Both the position numbers and the translations under genes were made by a program. Below are positions 56,218-64,000 of a stretch of 64,000 nt of DNA, in pieces. A model generated the notes under the pieces. That model worked only from the letters and a program-made list of their open reading frames with translations, had not been told where the DNA came from and searched no databases. Position 1 is the stretch's first letter. Each line of letters opens with the position of its first letter. This stretch comes from Accumulibacter sp031732795 (lineage in GTDB: Bacteria; Pseudomonadota; Gammaproteobacteria; Burkholderiales; Rhodocyclaceae), in assembly GCA_031732795.1 (NCBI GenBank), contig JAVMKC010000091.1, positions 3,927 to 67,926 on the forward strand, given 5' to 3'.

Positions 56218-56988
56218 ATGATCCATCCCACGGCGATAATTCATCCGGGAGCACGACTCGGGAACAAGGTTTCGGTCGGACCCTACTCGATCATCGGTGA
56301 GTTCGTCGAAATCGGCGACAACACGGTGATCGGCCCGCACGTGGTGATCACCGGGCGGACGCGAATCGGACGGGACAACCGCATTTTCCAATTCTGTTCG
56401 CTGGGTGAAGAGCCGCAGGACAAAAAGTATGCCGGTGAGCCGACAGGTCTGGAAATCGGCGATCGCAACACCATCCGCGAATTCTGCACTTTCAACATCG
56501 GTACGGCGCAGGATGCCGGGATGACCCGGATTGGCGACGATAACTGGATCATGGCCTACGTGCATATCGCCCATGATTGTCAAGTCGGCAATCGCACGGT
56601 ATTTGCCAACAACGCGCAGTTGGCCGGACATGTGCACATCGATGATTGGGCCATACTGGGCGGCTATACCGGCGTGCATCAATTCTGCCGGATCGGCATG
56701 CATACGATGACCGCCGTTGGCACGGTGGTTCTGCAAGACGTTCCGCCGTTCGTGATGGCGGCCGGCAATACCGCCAGCCCCTTCGGCATCAACGCCGAAG
56801 GCTTGAAGCGGCGCGGGTTTTCACCGGAGGCGTTACAGGCGCTGAAGCGTGCCTACCGCACGGTATATAAATCGGGCCTGATGCTCGAGGAAGCACGCGG
56901 CAAGCTGCAGGAGCAAGTTCTCGATCATCCCGAAATCCAGCCGTTGCTCGATTTCCTGGCCGTTTCGAAACGCGGCATCATTCGATGA
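56218..56988 (+). CDS. lpxA: UDP-N-acetylglucosamine O-acyltransferase
   Basis: First step of lipid A synthesis. 256 residues of left-handed beta helix (IHPTAIIHPGARLGNKVSVGP) with catalytic His in AYVHIAHDCQVGN and a C-terminal alpha-helical domain. The gene lies 69 bp past fabZ and overlaps lpxB by ATGA. Confidence 0.97.
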   Translation: MIHPTAIIHPGARLGNKVSVGPYSIIGEFVEIGDNTVIGPHVVITGRTRIGRDNRIFQFCSLGEEPQDKKYAGEPTGLEIGDRNTIREFCTFNIGTAQDAGMTRIGDDNWIMAYVHIAHDCQVGNRTVFANNAQLAGHVHIDDWAILGGYTGVHQFCRIGMHTMTAVGTVVLQDVPPFVMAAGNTASPFGINAEGLKRRGFSPEALQALKRAYRTVYKSGLMLEEARGKLQEQVLDHPEIQPLLDFLAVSKRGIIR

Positions 56989-58160
56989 CCGTCCGCCCGG
57001 TCCGCATCGCCATGGTTGCCGGCGAGGCGTCCGGCGATCTGTTGGCCAGCCAGTTGCTGGCTGCGCTACGCCTTCGCCTGCCGAACGCCGTGTTTTATGG
57101 TATCGGTGGTCCGCGAATGAGTGGTCAGGGTTTCGACGCTTGGTATCCCCTCGAAAAACTGGCTGTCAATGGTTACCTCGAAGTTCTCAAACATTACCGG
57201 GAAATTGCGGGTATCCGTCGGGCGCTGAAACGACGGCTGTTAGCCGACCCTCCGGATGCGTTCATCGGTGTCGATGCGCCTGATTTCAATCTGGCTTTGG
57301 AAAAATCGCTCAAACGGCGCGGTATCCCGACGATTCACTACGTCAGTCCGTCGATCTGGGCGTGGCGCGGCGGGCGGATCAACGACATTGGCGCGTCGGT
57401 TTCGCGCATATTGGCGCTTTTTCCTTTCGAAGCGCCGCTTTATCAGCAACGTGGAATTCCGGTGACGTATGTCGGGCATCCGTTGGCCGATCTCTTACCG
57501 CTTGAAGACGGCTGCCAGATGGCCCGCAATCTGCTCGGCATTTCGGCTCAGCGACCGGTCTTTGCCTTGTTGCCTGGCAGCCGACAGTCTGAACTCAGAT
57601 ACATGGCCGACACGTACCTTGGCACCGTCCGGCTCATCCATCAGCAGTTGCCAGACGCACAGTTCCTGGTGCCGCTGGTTACCCGCGAAACGCGGACGCT
57701 GTTCGAACAAGCCATGCAACGACATGGGGCGAACGATTTGCCCATTCGCCTGCTGTTCGGCCATGCCCACCAGGCGATGATGGCGGCCGACGTGGTACTG
57801 GTCGCCAGCGGCACGGCCACTCTCGAAGCCGCGTTACTCAAACGACCGATGGCCATCGTCTATAAGCTGTCACCGACGACGTACCGGCTGATGCGTCGGA
57901 TGGCTTACCTGCCGTACATTGGTTTGCCGAATGTCTTGGCCGGCAAATTCGTCGTTCCCGAATTCATTCAGGACGACGCGACACCGGAAAATCTGGCGCA
58001 AGCCTTGCTCAACCTGTACGCGGACAAACCGGTCTGCGCCCAGATTCGTGCCTTGTTCGACGACATGCACCGTCAATTGCGATGCAATGCCGCCGAACAA
58101 GCCGCTGCCGCTGTCCTGGACAGTCTTCCGATTCATTTGCTCGATGTGGTATCCCTCTGA
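56985..58160 (+). CDS. lpxB: lipid A disaccharide synthase
   Basis: Joins UDP-2,3-diacylglucosamine and lipid X to form the disaccharide of lipid A. 391 residues of the GT19 family: AGEASGDLLASQLL at the start, GVDAPDFNL, YVSPSIWAWR, and LPGSRQSELRYM with SGTATLEAAL as donor-binding. Its last 17 nt overlap rnhB. Confidence 0.97.
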   Translation: MTVRPVRIAMVAGEASGDLLASQLLAALRLRLPNAVFYGIGGPRMSGQGFDAWYPLEKLAVNGYLEVLKHYREIAGIRRALKRRLLADPPDAFIGVDAPDFNLALEKSLKRRGIPTIHYVSPSIWAWRGGRINDIGASVSRILALFPFEAPLYQQRGIPVTYVGHPLADLLPLEDGCQMARNLLGISAQRPVFALLPGSRQSELRYMADTYLGTVRLIHQQLPDAQFLVPLVTRETRTLFEQAMQRHGANDLPIRLLFGHAHQAMMAADVVLVASGTATLEAALLKRPMAIVYKLSPTTYRLMRRMAYLPYIGLPNVLAGKFVVPEFIQDDATPENLAQALLNLYADKPVCAQIRALFDDMHRQLRCNAAEQAAAAVLDSLPIHLLDVVSL

Positions 58161-58737
58161 AGGGCGGCTGTGCGGTGTCGACGAAGCCGGGCGCGGACCG
58201 CTGGCCGGACCGGTGGTCGCCGCCGCGGTGATTCTCGATCCACAGCAAGCGGTGACCGGACTCGATGATTCCAAAAAACTTTCTCCCCGGCGTCGCGCCG
58301 TGCTGGCTGACGAGATCCGCAGCAAAGCATTGGCTTGGGCGATTGCCGAGGCCAGCGTCGAGGAGATCGATCGATTGAATATCCTCCGCGCCAGCTTGCT
58401 GGCGATGCAGCGGGCGGTGGCGAAACTGCTCGTCTCAGGCGCGTCCATTCCGGATCGGGTGCTGGTCGACGGCAATCGATGCCCCGCACTGGCGTATCCG
58501 GTGGAAGCGATCATCGGCGGCGATGGGAAAGTGGCGGCAATCGCCGCGGCGTCGATTCTCGCCAAAACCGCTCGCGACGCCGAAATGTGCCGGATGCACG
58601 CCAGATACCCACAGTATGGCTTCGACCGTCACATGGGTTACCCGACGGCCTTGCACCGACAGGCGCTGATTGAATACGGGCCCTGTCCTGAACATCGGCG
58701 CAGTTTCGCGCCGGTTGCCGCGCTGTACAAATCATGA
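58144..58737 (+). CDS. rnhB: ribonuclease HII
   Basis: Removes ribonucleotides from DNA and RNA from hybrids. 197 residues with the catalytic tetrad region: GVDEAGRGPLAGPV (Asp-Glu), an Asp in VLVDGNR and the last Asp in KTARDAEM. ATG 58144 overlaps lpxB by 17 nt; the same frame is open farther upstream inside lpxB but without homology. Confidence 0.95.
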   Translation: MWYPSEGRLCGVDEAGRGPLAGPVVAAAVILDPQQAVTGLDDSKKLSPRRRAVLADEIRSKALAWAIAEASVEEIDRLNILRASLLAMQRAVAKLLVSGASIPDRVLVDGNRCPALAYPVEAIIGGDGKVAAIAAASILAKTARDAEMCRMHARYPQYGFDRHMGYPTALHRQALIEYGPCPEHRRSFAPVAALYKS

Positions 58738-59555
58738 AGTTCCTTACTTCACGGGATAACCCCCATTTCAAAGCGTTGCGCAAACTCGTGCATCGTGGGC
58801 AGCAACGACGGCAGAGCGGACTGGCTGTGCTCGACGGCCTGCATTTGGTCGAAAGTTGTTGTCAGCATTGTTCATCACCGAGCGAGGTGATCGTCAGTGA
58901 ATCCGGTGCTCGGCGAGAGGAAATCGTCGCCTGGTTGGCTGCTGCTGGCCCGTCCATGCGCATCGTCTCACTCACCGACGCGCTGTTCAACGAGTTGTCG
59001 GTCGTGGACACGCCGAGCGGCATCATGGCCGTGATCCAGCCACCGACGCCGTCGCCGCTGGACATTGCTGCCGACTGTCTTCTTCTCGACGGCATCCAGG
59101 ATCCGGGCAATCTTGGTTCGATGCTGCGCAGCGCCGCCGCTGCCGGATTCAGTCAAGTGCTGCTGTCGGATGATTGTGCGCAAGCGTGGTCGCCGAAAAC
59201 CTTGCGTGCTGCCATGGGCGCCCATTTCGTGCTGTCGATTCACGAAACAGTGGATCTGCCGGCATTCATGGCCCGTTACCGCGGACAAATGCTGGCCACC
59301 GCCAGCGCAGCGGCACAAAATTTGTTTGCCGCTGACCTTGGCACTCCGTTGGCGTGGATCTTCGGTAGCGAAGGGCAGGGGATTCGCCCCGCGGTATTGG
59401 CCGCGAGCAGTGGCCAGATCCGTATCCCCATGTCTGCAGCGATGGAGTCGCTGAACGTCGCCGCGGCGGCGGCAATTTGCTTGTTCGAAACCTGTCGCCA
59501 ACGTCAGACAAGCGGGAAAGCCCTGAGCACGGGCATGCAGGCGGCGATTGCCTGA
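58734..59555 (+). CDS. SpoU/TrmH-family RNA 2'-O-methyltransferase
   Basis: 273 residues: an N-terminal substrate-binding domain and the SPOUT methyltransferase knot with motif 1 LLLDGIQDPGNLGSMLRSAAAAG, motif 2 IFGSEGQGI and motif 3 IPMSAAMESLNVAAAAAI, the last two being the SAM-binding loops. The target nucleotide in tRNA or rRNA cannot be told from sequence. It overlaps rnhB by ATGA and is the last gene of the run that begins with rpsB. Confidence 0.9.
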   Translation: MKFLTSRDNPHFKALRKLVHRGQQRRQSGLAVLDGLHLVESCCQHCSSPSEVIVSESGARREEIVAWLAAAGPSMRIVSLTDALFNELSVVDTPSGIMAVIQPPTPSPLDIAADCLLLDGIQDPGNLGSMLRSAAAAGFSQVLLSDDCAQAWSPKTLRAAMGAHFVLSIHETVDLPAFMARYRGQMLATASAAAQNLFAADLGTPLAWIFGSEGQGIRPAVLAASSGQIRIPMSAAMESLNVAAAAAICLFETCRQRQTSGKALSTGMQAAIA

Positions 59556-59750
59556 GAGATGGTCAAGATGCCAGGCGCGAGCGAGCGAATGACGAGACCT
59601 ATCAGATGGAGAGAGGCGAGGAGTGAGCAACGCCGCAGATTGACCACGCCGTAGATTGATTCACAATCGTTGCGGCGCCTCCCGCCGGCCCTGTCCGTCT
59701 GGCCGCTCGTGTTCGTGCTTTGATCAACCTTCAGAACCAGGAGATCGACG

Positions 59751-60350
59751 ATGTTCAAATCCATGCTCATTATCGCTACCTTGCTGATGCTCAACGGCAC
59801 GCTCTCCGCCGTCGAAACCGATCCCCACGCCGCTGACCGCCAATCCTTGCTGCACGTCTTCCGAGAAATCGAAGCCGGGATCAATGATCAGGATGTCGAG
59901 CGGATGGTGGCGCAAATGGATCGGCAAGCGACGGTCACCTGGCTCAACGGTGAGGTGTCACGAGGTCACGACGAAATCAGAGCCTATTATCAGCGGATGG
60001 TCAAAGGTGATCAGCGGATTCTGAATCGCTACCAGACCCACGCCAAAGTCGCCGCGAGAGCACGTTTTTTCGCCGATGGTCAACTGGCGGTGGCCGACGG
60101 CACCATGGAAGACGAATTTTTTCCGGTTTCCCGTGCGCCGTTCCGTCTCAGTTCCAATTGGTCATCGACCTCGGCAAAAATCGACGGGCAGTGGAAAGTG
60201 GTCTCGCTGCACCTGTCGTCGAACGTGTTTACCAACTCATTGCTTGCTGAAGCCCAGGAAGCGCTATGGCTTGTCGGCGGCTGCAGCGCCATGGCCGGGT
60301 TGGGATTGGGAGTCCTGGCCGGGAGACTCTGGCGACGACGCCAAAGATAG
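59751..60350 (+). CDS. secreted/anchored NTF2-like protein
   Basis: 199 residues: an N-terminal signal sequence (MFKSMLIIATLLMLNGTLSA), a SnoaL/NTF2-like domain (VFREIEAGINDQDVERMVAQM, GQWKVVSLHLSS), and a C-terminal membrane helix (LVGGCSAMAGLGLGVLAG) followed by the basic stop-transfer LWRRRQR. The mature domain is therefore held on the outer face of the inner membrane. Function unknown. AGGAG precedes the ATG at 59751. The neighbours give no clue. Confidence 0.75.
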   Translation: MFKSMLIIATLLMLNGTLSAVETDPHAADRQSLLHVFREIEAGINDQDVERMVAQMDRQATVTWLNGEVSRGHDEIRAYYQRMVKGDQRILNRYQTHAKVAARARFFADGQLAVADGTMEDEFFPVSRAPFRLSSNWSSTSAKIDGQWKVVSLHLSSNVFTNSLLAEAQEALWLVGGCSAMAGLGLGVLAGRLWRRRQR

Positions 60351-60380
60351 CCTCGCCGTCAGGGGGGTGAAATTACGCCC

Positions 60381-60854
60381 TCAAGCCAGACGCCACTCAG
60401 CCAGCGATGCAATCGCCTGCGGGTTGGCGATGTCGGGAATGAGCCGCAATTCGAGGACGGTTACTCCGGTGAGATCGACACGCAGGTCCTCGAGTTCGAC
60501 GGTCGATCCCTCCGGACTGAAATTCCATTGCTGCCGGACGATGTCGAGATACGATTCACCGGCGTCGGGTGACCAGCGCAATAGAAATTCCTGTGTGCGT
60601 GCGCTCAGGGTTTCGATGAAACGAAGCCGGATTCTGCGCAACACTTGCGGTGACGAGAAACACAGTCGGATCTGCTGTTCGCCCGCCGTACCGGCACGCC
60701 AGCCACCTTCTCCTGCAGACAAGGCTGCTTCGATCGGCCAATCGGGATCTTCGGACGAAATTTCCACGTCTACCAGTTGCTCGAGATCGAGCCATCCGAC
60801 GGAGTCTGTTGGCGTTGGTGAAAGTGGAGGAGGGGTGATCAGTCGCTTACGCAT
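60381..60854 (-). CDS. hypothetical protein with beta-sandwich-like composition
   Basis: 157 residues without signal peptide or membrane helix. Alternating hydrophobic strands (QQIRLCFSSPQVLRRIRLRFIETL, TVLELRLIPD) suggest a jelly-roll fold like F5/8 type C or XRCC1-N domains, but I see no specific motif. It is convergent with the NTF2-like gene and separated by 30 bp. The start ATG at 60854 is preceded by a purine-rich stretch (AGGAGAAAAG), which supports it. Confidence 0.6.
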   Translation of the reverse strand: MRKRLITPPPLSPTPTDSVGWLDLEQLVDVEISSEDPDWPIEAALSAGEGGWRAGTAGEQQIRLCFSSPQVLRRIRLRFIETLSARTQEFLLRWSPDAGESYLDIVRQQWNFSPEGSTVELEDLRVDLTGVTVLELRLIPDIANPQAIASLAEWRLA

Positions 60855-61024
60855 CGCTTTTCTCCTGGCGAAGATCCATTTTCAACGAATGTCATGTGCC
60901 GGCCAGTGTAGCCTAACAGATTGAAAAATGTCGCCGACGAGAGGTGAGCGAGCGCTTTCCTTCATCACCCGGCGATTATGAGCCATCGTTGTCGACTTTT
61001 CTGCATGGCCAGCTTATCGCGGAG

Positions 61025-62113
61025 TTATCGCCGTTCCAGCAATACGCCGCTTTCCAAATGCGGAGTACCGGGAAATTGATCGAACACCGCGCAGCGTGCC
61101 GGACGGTGCGTATCCGCGAGTTGGGCGATGTTTGCGGCCAGGGTCGAAGGTTGGCAGGAGATGTAGACGATCCGCGGATAGCGGCGTAGCAACTCACAAG
61201 TGGCCATATCGAGACCGGCGCGCGGCGGATCGACCAAGACCGTGGCAAAGCGGTAGCTGGTCAAATCGACACCGGCCAAGCGGCGGAAAGGCCGAACACC
61301 ATTCAGTGCCTGGGTCAATTCCTCCGCTGACAGACGGACCAGGGTGACATTGTCGATGTGGTTGTCAGCCAGATTGGCCAACGCAGCGTGTACCGACGCT
61401 TTGCTCACTTCGGTGGCCAGTATCCGCCGGACACGGGTGGCCAGCGGCAGCGTGAAGTTACCGTTGCCACAGTAGAGTTCGAGAAGATCGTCGTCGCGCT
61501 GGCCAACGGCGGCACAAGCCCAGTTGAGCATGGCCTGGTTGACCGCACCGTTGGGTTGGGTGAACGCGCCTTCCGGTTGTCGGTAGCGGAAGCCCCGGCC
61601 GTGTACGATCATCTCCTCGAACACATGATCGCGGCCGATGACGATTTTCTGCCCGCGCGATCGGCCAATGATGCTGACCTGCAACGCTTCGGCCAGATCG
61701 TGGGCGCTTGACAGCCAGGTTTCGTCGAGTCGTCGGTGGTAGCACAGCGTGATCAACGCTTCACCAGTCAGGGTGCTCAGAAACTCGACCTGGAACAGCC
61801 CGGCCGACAACGCCGGGTTGGTCTGCCAGGCCTTCCTCAGTTCGGGCATCAAGACGTTGATCCGTTGACTGGCGGCGGGAAAATCGTCCAAGAGAATCGG
61901 TGAACGCTTATCGCCCGCGGCGAACATCGCGTAATGCCGCTGTTCTCCTTGCCGCCAAAGACGGAATTCGGCGCGTTGACGATAATGTCGAGCCGGGGAG
62001 GGGTGAACTGACGGTTCGGGAGTGCCAAAAGACGCCATCAATTGACGCCACTGAGCCACCTTTTCGGCCAGTTGCGGCGCAGACGCAGGCACTTGCGGCG
62101 ATGAGTCCGGCAT
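61025..62113 (-). CDS. trmA: tRNA (uracil-5)-methyltransferase
   Basis: Makes m5U54 in the T-loop of tRNAs. 362 residues, as in E. coli TrmA: SAM motif ELYCGNGNFTLPLA, DPPRAGLD, and the nucleophile Cys in YISCQPSTLAANI with the catalytic Glu at the end (HLESGVLLERR). The ATG at 62113 lies 14 bp after the purine permease stop, so the two are likely one operon. The frame is open upstream into the permease gene, but that extension has no homology. Confidence 0.95.
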   Translation of the reverse strand: MPDSSPQVPASAPQLAEKVAQWRQLMASFGTPEPSVHPSPARHYRQRAEFRLWRQGEQRHYAMFAAGDKRSPILLDDFPAASQRINVLMPELRKAWQTNPALSAGLFQVEFLSTLTGEALITLCYHRRLDETWLSSAHDLAEALQVSIIGRSRGQKIVIGRDHVFEEMIVHGRGFRYRQPEGAFTQPNGAVNQAMLNWACAAVGQRDDDLLELYCGNGNFTLPLATRVRRILATEVSKASVHAALANLADNHIDNVTLVRLSAEELTQALNGVRPFRRLAGVDLTSYRFATVLVDPPRAGLDMATCELLRRYPRIVYISCQPSTLAANIAQLADTHRPARCAVFDQFPGTPHLESGVLLERR

Positions 62114-62127
62114 CGACGACCTCGGGC

Positions 62128-63423
62128 TCAGTGCGTGTAAAAAGCGAACTTGACGACAAACACGCCGGCAATGATCAACATGGCTGGTTTGACCTCGCTG
62201 CGGCGTCCGGCGAGCAGATGGATGATCACCCAGGCGATGAAGCCGAAAGCGATGCCATTGGCAATCGAGAAGGTCAGCGGCATGGTCAGTGCAGTGATCG
62301 TCACCGGCGCGGCGACGGTGATGTCGCGCCAATCGATTTCGGCGAGTCCGGAAGTCATCAGTACCGCAACGAACAGTAGAGCCGGCGCCGTGGCGAAAGC
62401 CGGGACCATGGCGGCCAGGGGAGCAAAGAACAGTGCCAGTAGAAACAGAATGGCGACGACGCAGGCCGTCAACCCGGTGCGTCCGCCGGCGGCTACTCCT
62501 GCTGCCGATTCGATGTAACTGGTGGTGGTCGAGGTGCCGAGCAATGATCCGGCGAGTGCGGCGGTGCTGTCGGCGATCAGCGCCCGGCCCATTTTCGGCA
62601 GATGGCCGTCGCTGCGCATCAATCCGGCTCGCTTGGCGACGGCGATCAGCGTGCCGGTATTGTCGAACAGATCGACGAACAGAAAAGCAAAGACGATGCT
62701 GAGCATGCCGATATCGAGTGCGCCACGAATGTCCAGTTGTAGCCAGGTTGGTGCCAGAGACGGCGGCAGCGACACCAGACCATTGAATGAGACGAGGCCG
62801 AGAACAACGGCCAGGGCGGTGATCGTCAAAATGCCGATCATCACTGCGCCGGTGATCCGCCGCGCTTCGAGGACGACGATCAACACGAAACCGAGAATCG
62901 CCAGCCGTGCCTGCGGCGATTCGAGATCGCCGAGACCGACCAGCGTGGCGGGATTGGCGACGACCAGCCCGGCTGACTTGAGGGCGATCAAGGCCAGGAA
63001 CAGGCCGATGCCGGCAGTAATCGCCGAACGCAACGGCAACGGAATGCTGCCGATGATCCATTCGCGGATCCGGAAGATCGAAAGCAGAAAAAACAACGTC
63101 GCTGAAACGAAAACCGCACCCAGTGCCACTGGCCAGCGATAGCCCATCTGCGGGACGACGGTAAAGGTGAAGAATGCGTTGAGACCCATGCCAGGAGCGA
63201 GGGCGATCGGGTAATTGGCAATCAAACCCATGCACGCCGAGCCGAGCGCAGCCGCCAAGCAGGTCGCGACGAACACCGCGCCCTTGTCCATCCCTGTCTG
63301 CCCGAGGATGGCCGGGTTGACGAACAGGATGTAAGCCATGGTCATGAAAGTGGTCAGGCCGGCGAGAATCTCCGTCGGTACATCACTGCCGTGCATCCGC
63401 AGTTGGAATAATTTCTCGAGCAT
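62128..63423 (-). CDS. NCS2 family adenine/guanine/hypoxanthine permease, AzgA type
   Basis: 431-residue inner-membrane proton symporter with 12 to 14 helices. Family motifs include ILAGLTTFMTMAYILFVNP near the start, ALAPGMGLNAFFTFTVV, FLFVDLFDNTGTLIAVA and the central GTSTTTSYIESAAGVAAGGRTGLTA, which resembles the AzgA/PbuG group for adenine, guanine and hypoxanthine. ATG 63423 was chosen because AGGAG lies upstream; a longer frame to 63534 has no homology. Co-expression with trmA is suggested by the 14-bp gap. Confidence 0.92.
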   Translation of the reverse strand: MLEKLFQLRMHGSDVPTEILAGLTTFMTMAYILFVNPAILGQTGMDKGAVFVATCLAAALGSACMGLIANYPIALAPGMGLNAFFTFTVVPQMGYRWPVALGAVFVSATLFFLLSIFRIREWIIGSIPLPLRSAITAGIGLFLALIALKSAGLVVANPATLVGLGDLESPQARLAILGFVLIVVLEARRITGAVMIGILTITALAVVLGLVSFNGLVSLPPSLAPTWLQLDIRGALDIGMLSIVFAFLFVDLFDNTGTLIAVAKRAGLMRSDGHLPKMGRALIADSTAALAGSLLGTSTTTSYIESAAGVAAGGRTGLTACVVAILFLLALFFAPLAAMVPAFATAPALLFVAVLMTSGLAEIDWRDITVAAPVTITALTMPLTFSIANGIAFGFIAWVIIHLLAGRRSEVKPAMLIIAGVFVVKFAFYTH

Positions 63424-64000
63424 CCTAACGCTCCTTGGCGGGGTCTGCGTCGATTCCGTTCGATCGACGATCTGGTTGGCAATTCGTCCGCACCGGTGGT
63501 TCGGGCCGCTGATCCTATTTTCGTAAGGGGGCATGATAGCAGTTCGTTACACCCGTCGGTTTGATGACAGAAAGCTTACAAGGGCGCGCTATCGGTCTGG
63601 GAACCAGACAATATTCCACTGCTTTAAATGGATACTTCGAAAATTTCTGGTTTTACGGTTTGGTAGTTACAACCCATTGATTTGTTATCCTTCAAAATTT
63701 TGTAAGCGTGATTTTCGATTAATAGTGCTGCGCACTGTTTTGGTGCGATTTCTTGATGCGAACTATTAATTCGAAGAAAATCAATCAATCAATCAATCGA
63801 TTGCCCGATTTATGCGAATCGATTGATCAAATACAATAAATTCGCGATCCCGGGGTGCCGTATCGATAGACTTCTAAACCGTGACTAGGCTCGCACTACA
63901 GAGCATCGCAAACTGGTTGGCGGTCAATTGCAGGTGCGCTCTTTAGAGGCAGTGCAACTTTCTTTCTGTAAATATTCCGAGGTGATGTCATCGGGATGAT
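63424..64000. other. 577-bp AT-rich gap at the window end
   Basis: No convincing gene; a 78-residue frame at 63533-63769 has no ribosome binding site and a composition unlike the neighbours. From about 63600 the DNA becomes AT-rich. It contains a TCAA tetranucleotide run and an inverted repeat listed separately, and probably regulates a gene beyond the edge, as well as the purine permease on the minus strand. Confidence 0.45.
63781..63827. repeat. TCAA tandem repeat and operator-like inverted repeat
   Basis: (TCAA)4 begins at 63781. It runs into ATCAATCGATT (63792-63802), which pairs perfectly with AATCGATTGAT (63817-63827) across 14 bp. Each arm holds the palindrome AATCGATT; the centres are about 22 bp apart, two turns of DNA. 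This looks like a pair of operator half-sites for a dimeric regulator. Confidence 0.45.

Noticed and set aside
57919..58737. Longer version of the RNase HII frame starting inside lpxB
   Set aside because: The first 75 residues lie in lpxB and look random; RNase HII motifs begin just after ATG 58144.
61025..63235. Minus-strand frame of 736 codons that would fuse trmA with an upstream extension
   Set aside because: The extra N-terminal part reads through the purine permease gene in another frame and has no homology; TrmA begins at 62113.
63533..63769. 78-codon frame at the window end
   Set aside because: Odd composition, no ribosome binding site; lies in an AT-rich regulatory stretch.

Overview
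The window is a densely coded stretch of a betaproteobacterial chromosome, moderately GC-rich by eye. The gene orders that point there are hfq-hflX-hflK-hflC-DUF2065-hisZ-purA, gyrA-pheA-hisC-tyrA-aroA-cmk-rpsA-ihfB-lapA-lapB, and rpsB-tsf-pyrH-frr-uppS-cdsA-dxr-rseP-bamA-skp-lpxD-fabZ-lpxA-lpxB-rnhB. A member of Rhodocyclales or a near relative is likely, but this is inference. I see no rRNA, tRNA, CRISPR array, prophage or insertion sequence.

Region 1 (1-9500) is mixed and mostly on the minus strand. It holds a heme A synthase cut by the window edge, a gap with a REPIN-like inverted repeat, fadD, the 7Fe ferredoxin fdxA, a bifunctional mannose-1-phosphate guanylyltransferase (manC type), an alpha/beta hydrolase overlapping a divergent ClpX-like AAA+ ATPase, a Bcr/CflA drug exporter, and a small DUF1330 protein on the plus strand.

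Region 2 (9900-34600, plus strand) is the housekeeping core. First come hfq, hflX, the hflKC membrane-protease modulator, a DUF2065 protein, hisZ and purA. Two genes I cannot name lie between purA and gyrA. Next is the aromatic amino acid cluster (pheA, hisC, tyrA, an aroA-cmk fusion) leading into rpsA and ihfB; serC, usually found between gyrA and pheA, is absent. After a terminator come the LPS control and inner-core heptose genes lapA, lapB, hldA and hldD, then cysM, a DEDD exonuclease and a periplasmic solute-binding protein.

Region 3 (34600-44200) holds a DUF2189 membrane protein, a very small membrane protein and rimO. A compact minus-strand cassette follows: a secreted Tat-like protein of unknown function, a PqqD-like protein, an HprK-related kinase and a family-5 nucleotidyltransferase. 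This resembles the 'HPr-rel-A' gene set known only from comparative genomics and is the best candidate here for an undescribed system. glnD and map follow.

Region 4 (44200-59600, plus strand) is the translation, isoprenoid, phospholipid and outer-membrane operon, preceded by a structured leader upstream of rpsB. It links ribosome production, undecaprenyl phosphate, CDP-diacylglycerol and MEP-pathway synthesis, RseP, BamA, Skp and lipid A synthesis.

Region 5 (59700-64000) holds an NTF2-like secreted protein, an unknown minus-strand gene, trmA behind an AzgA-type purine permease, and an AT-rich end with an operator-like inverted repeat.
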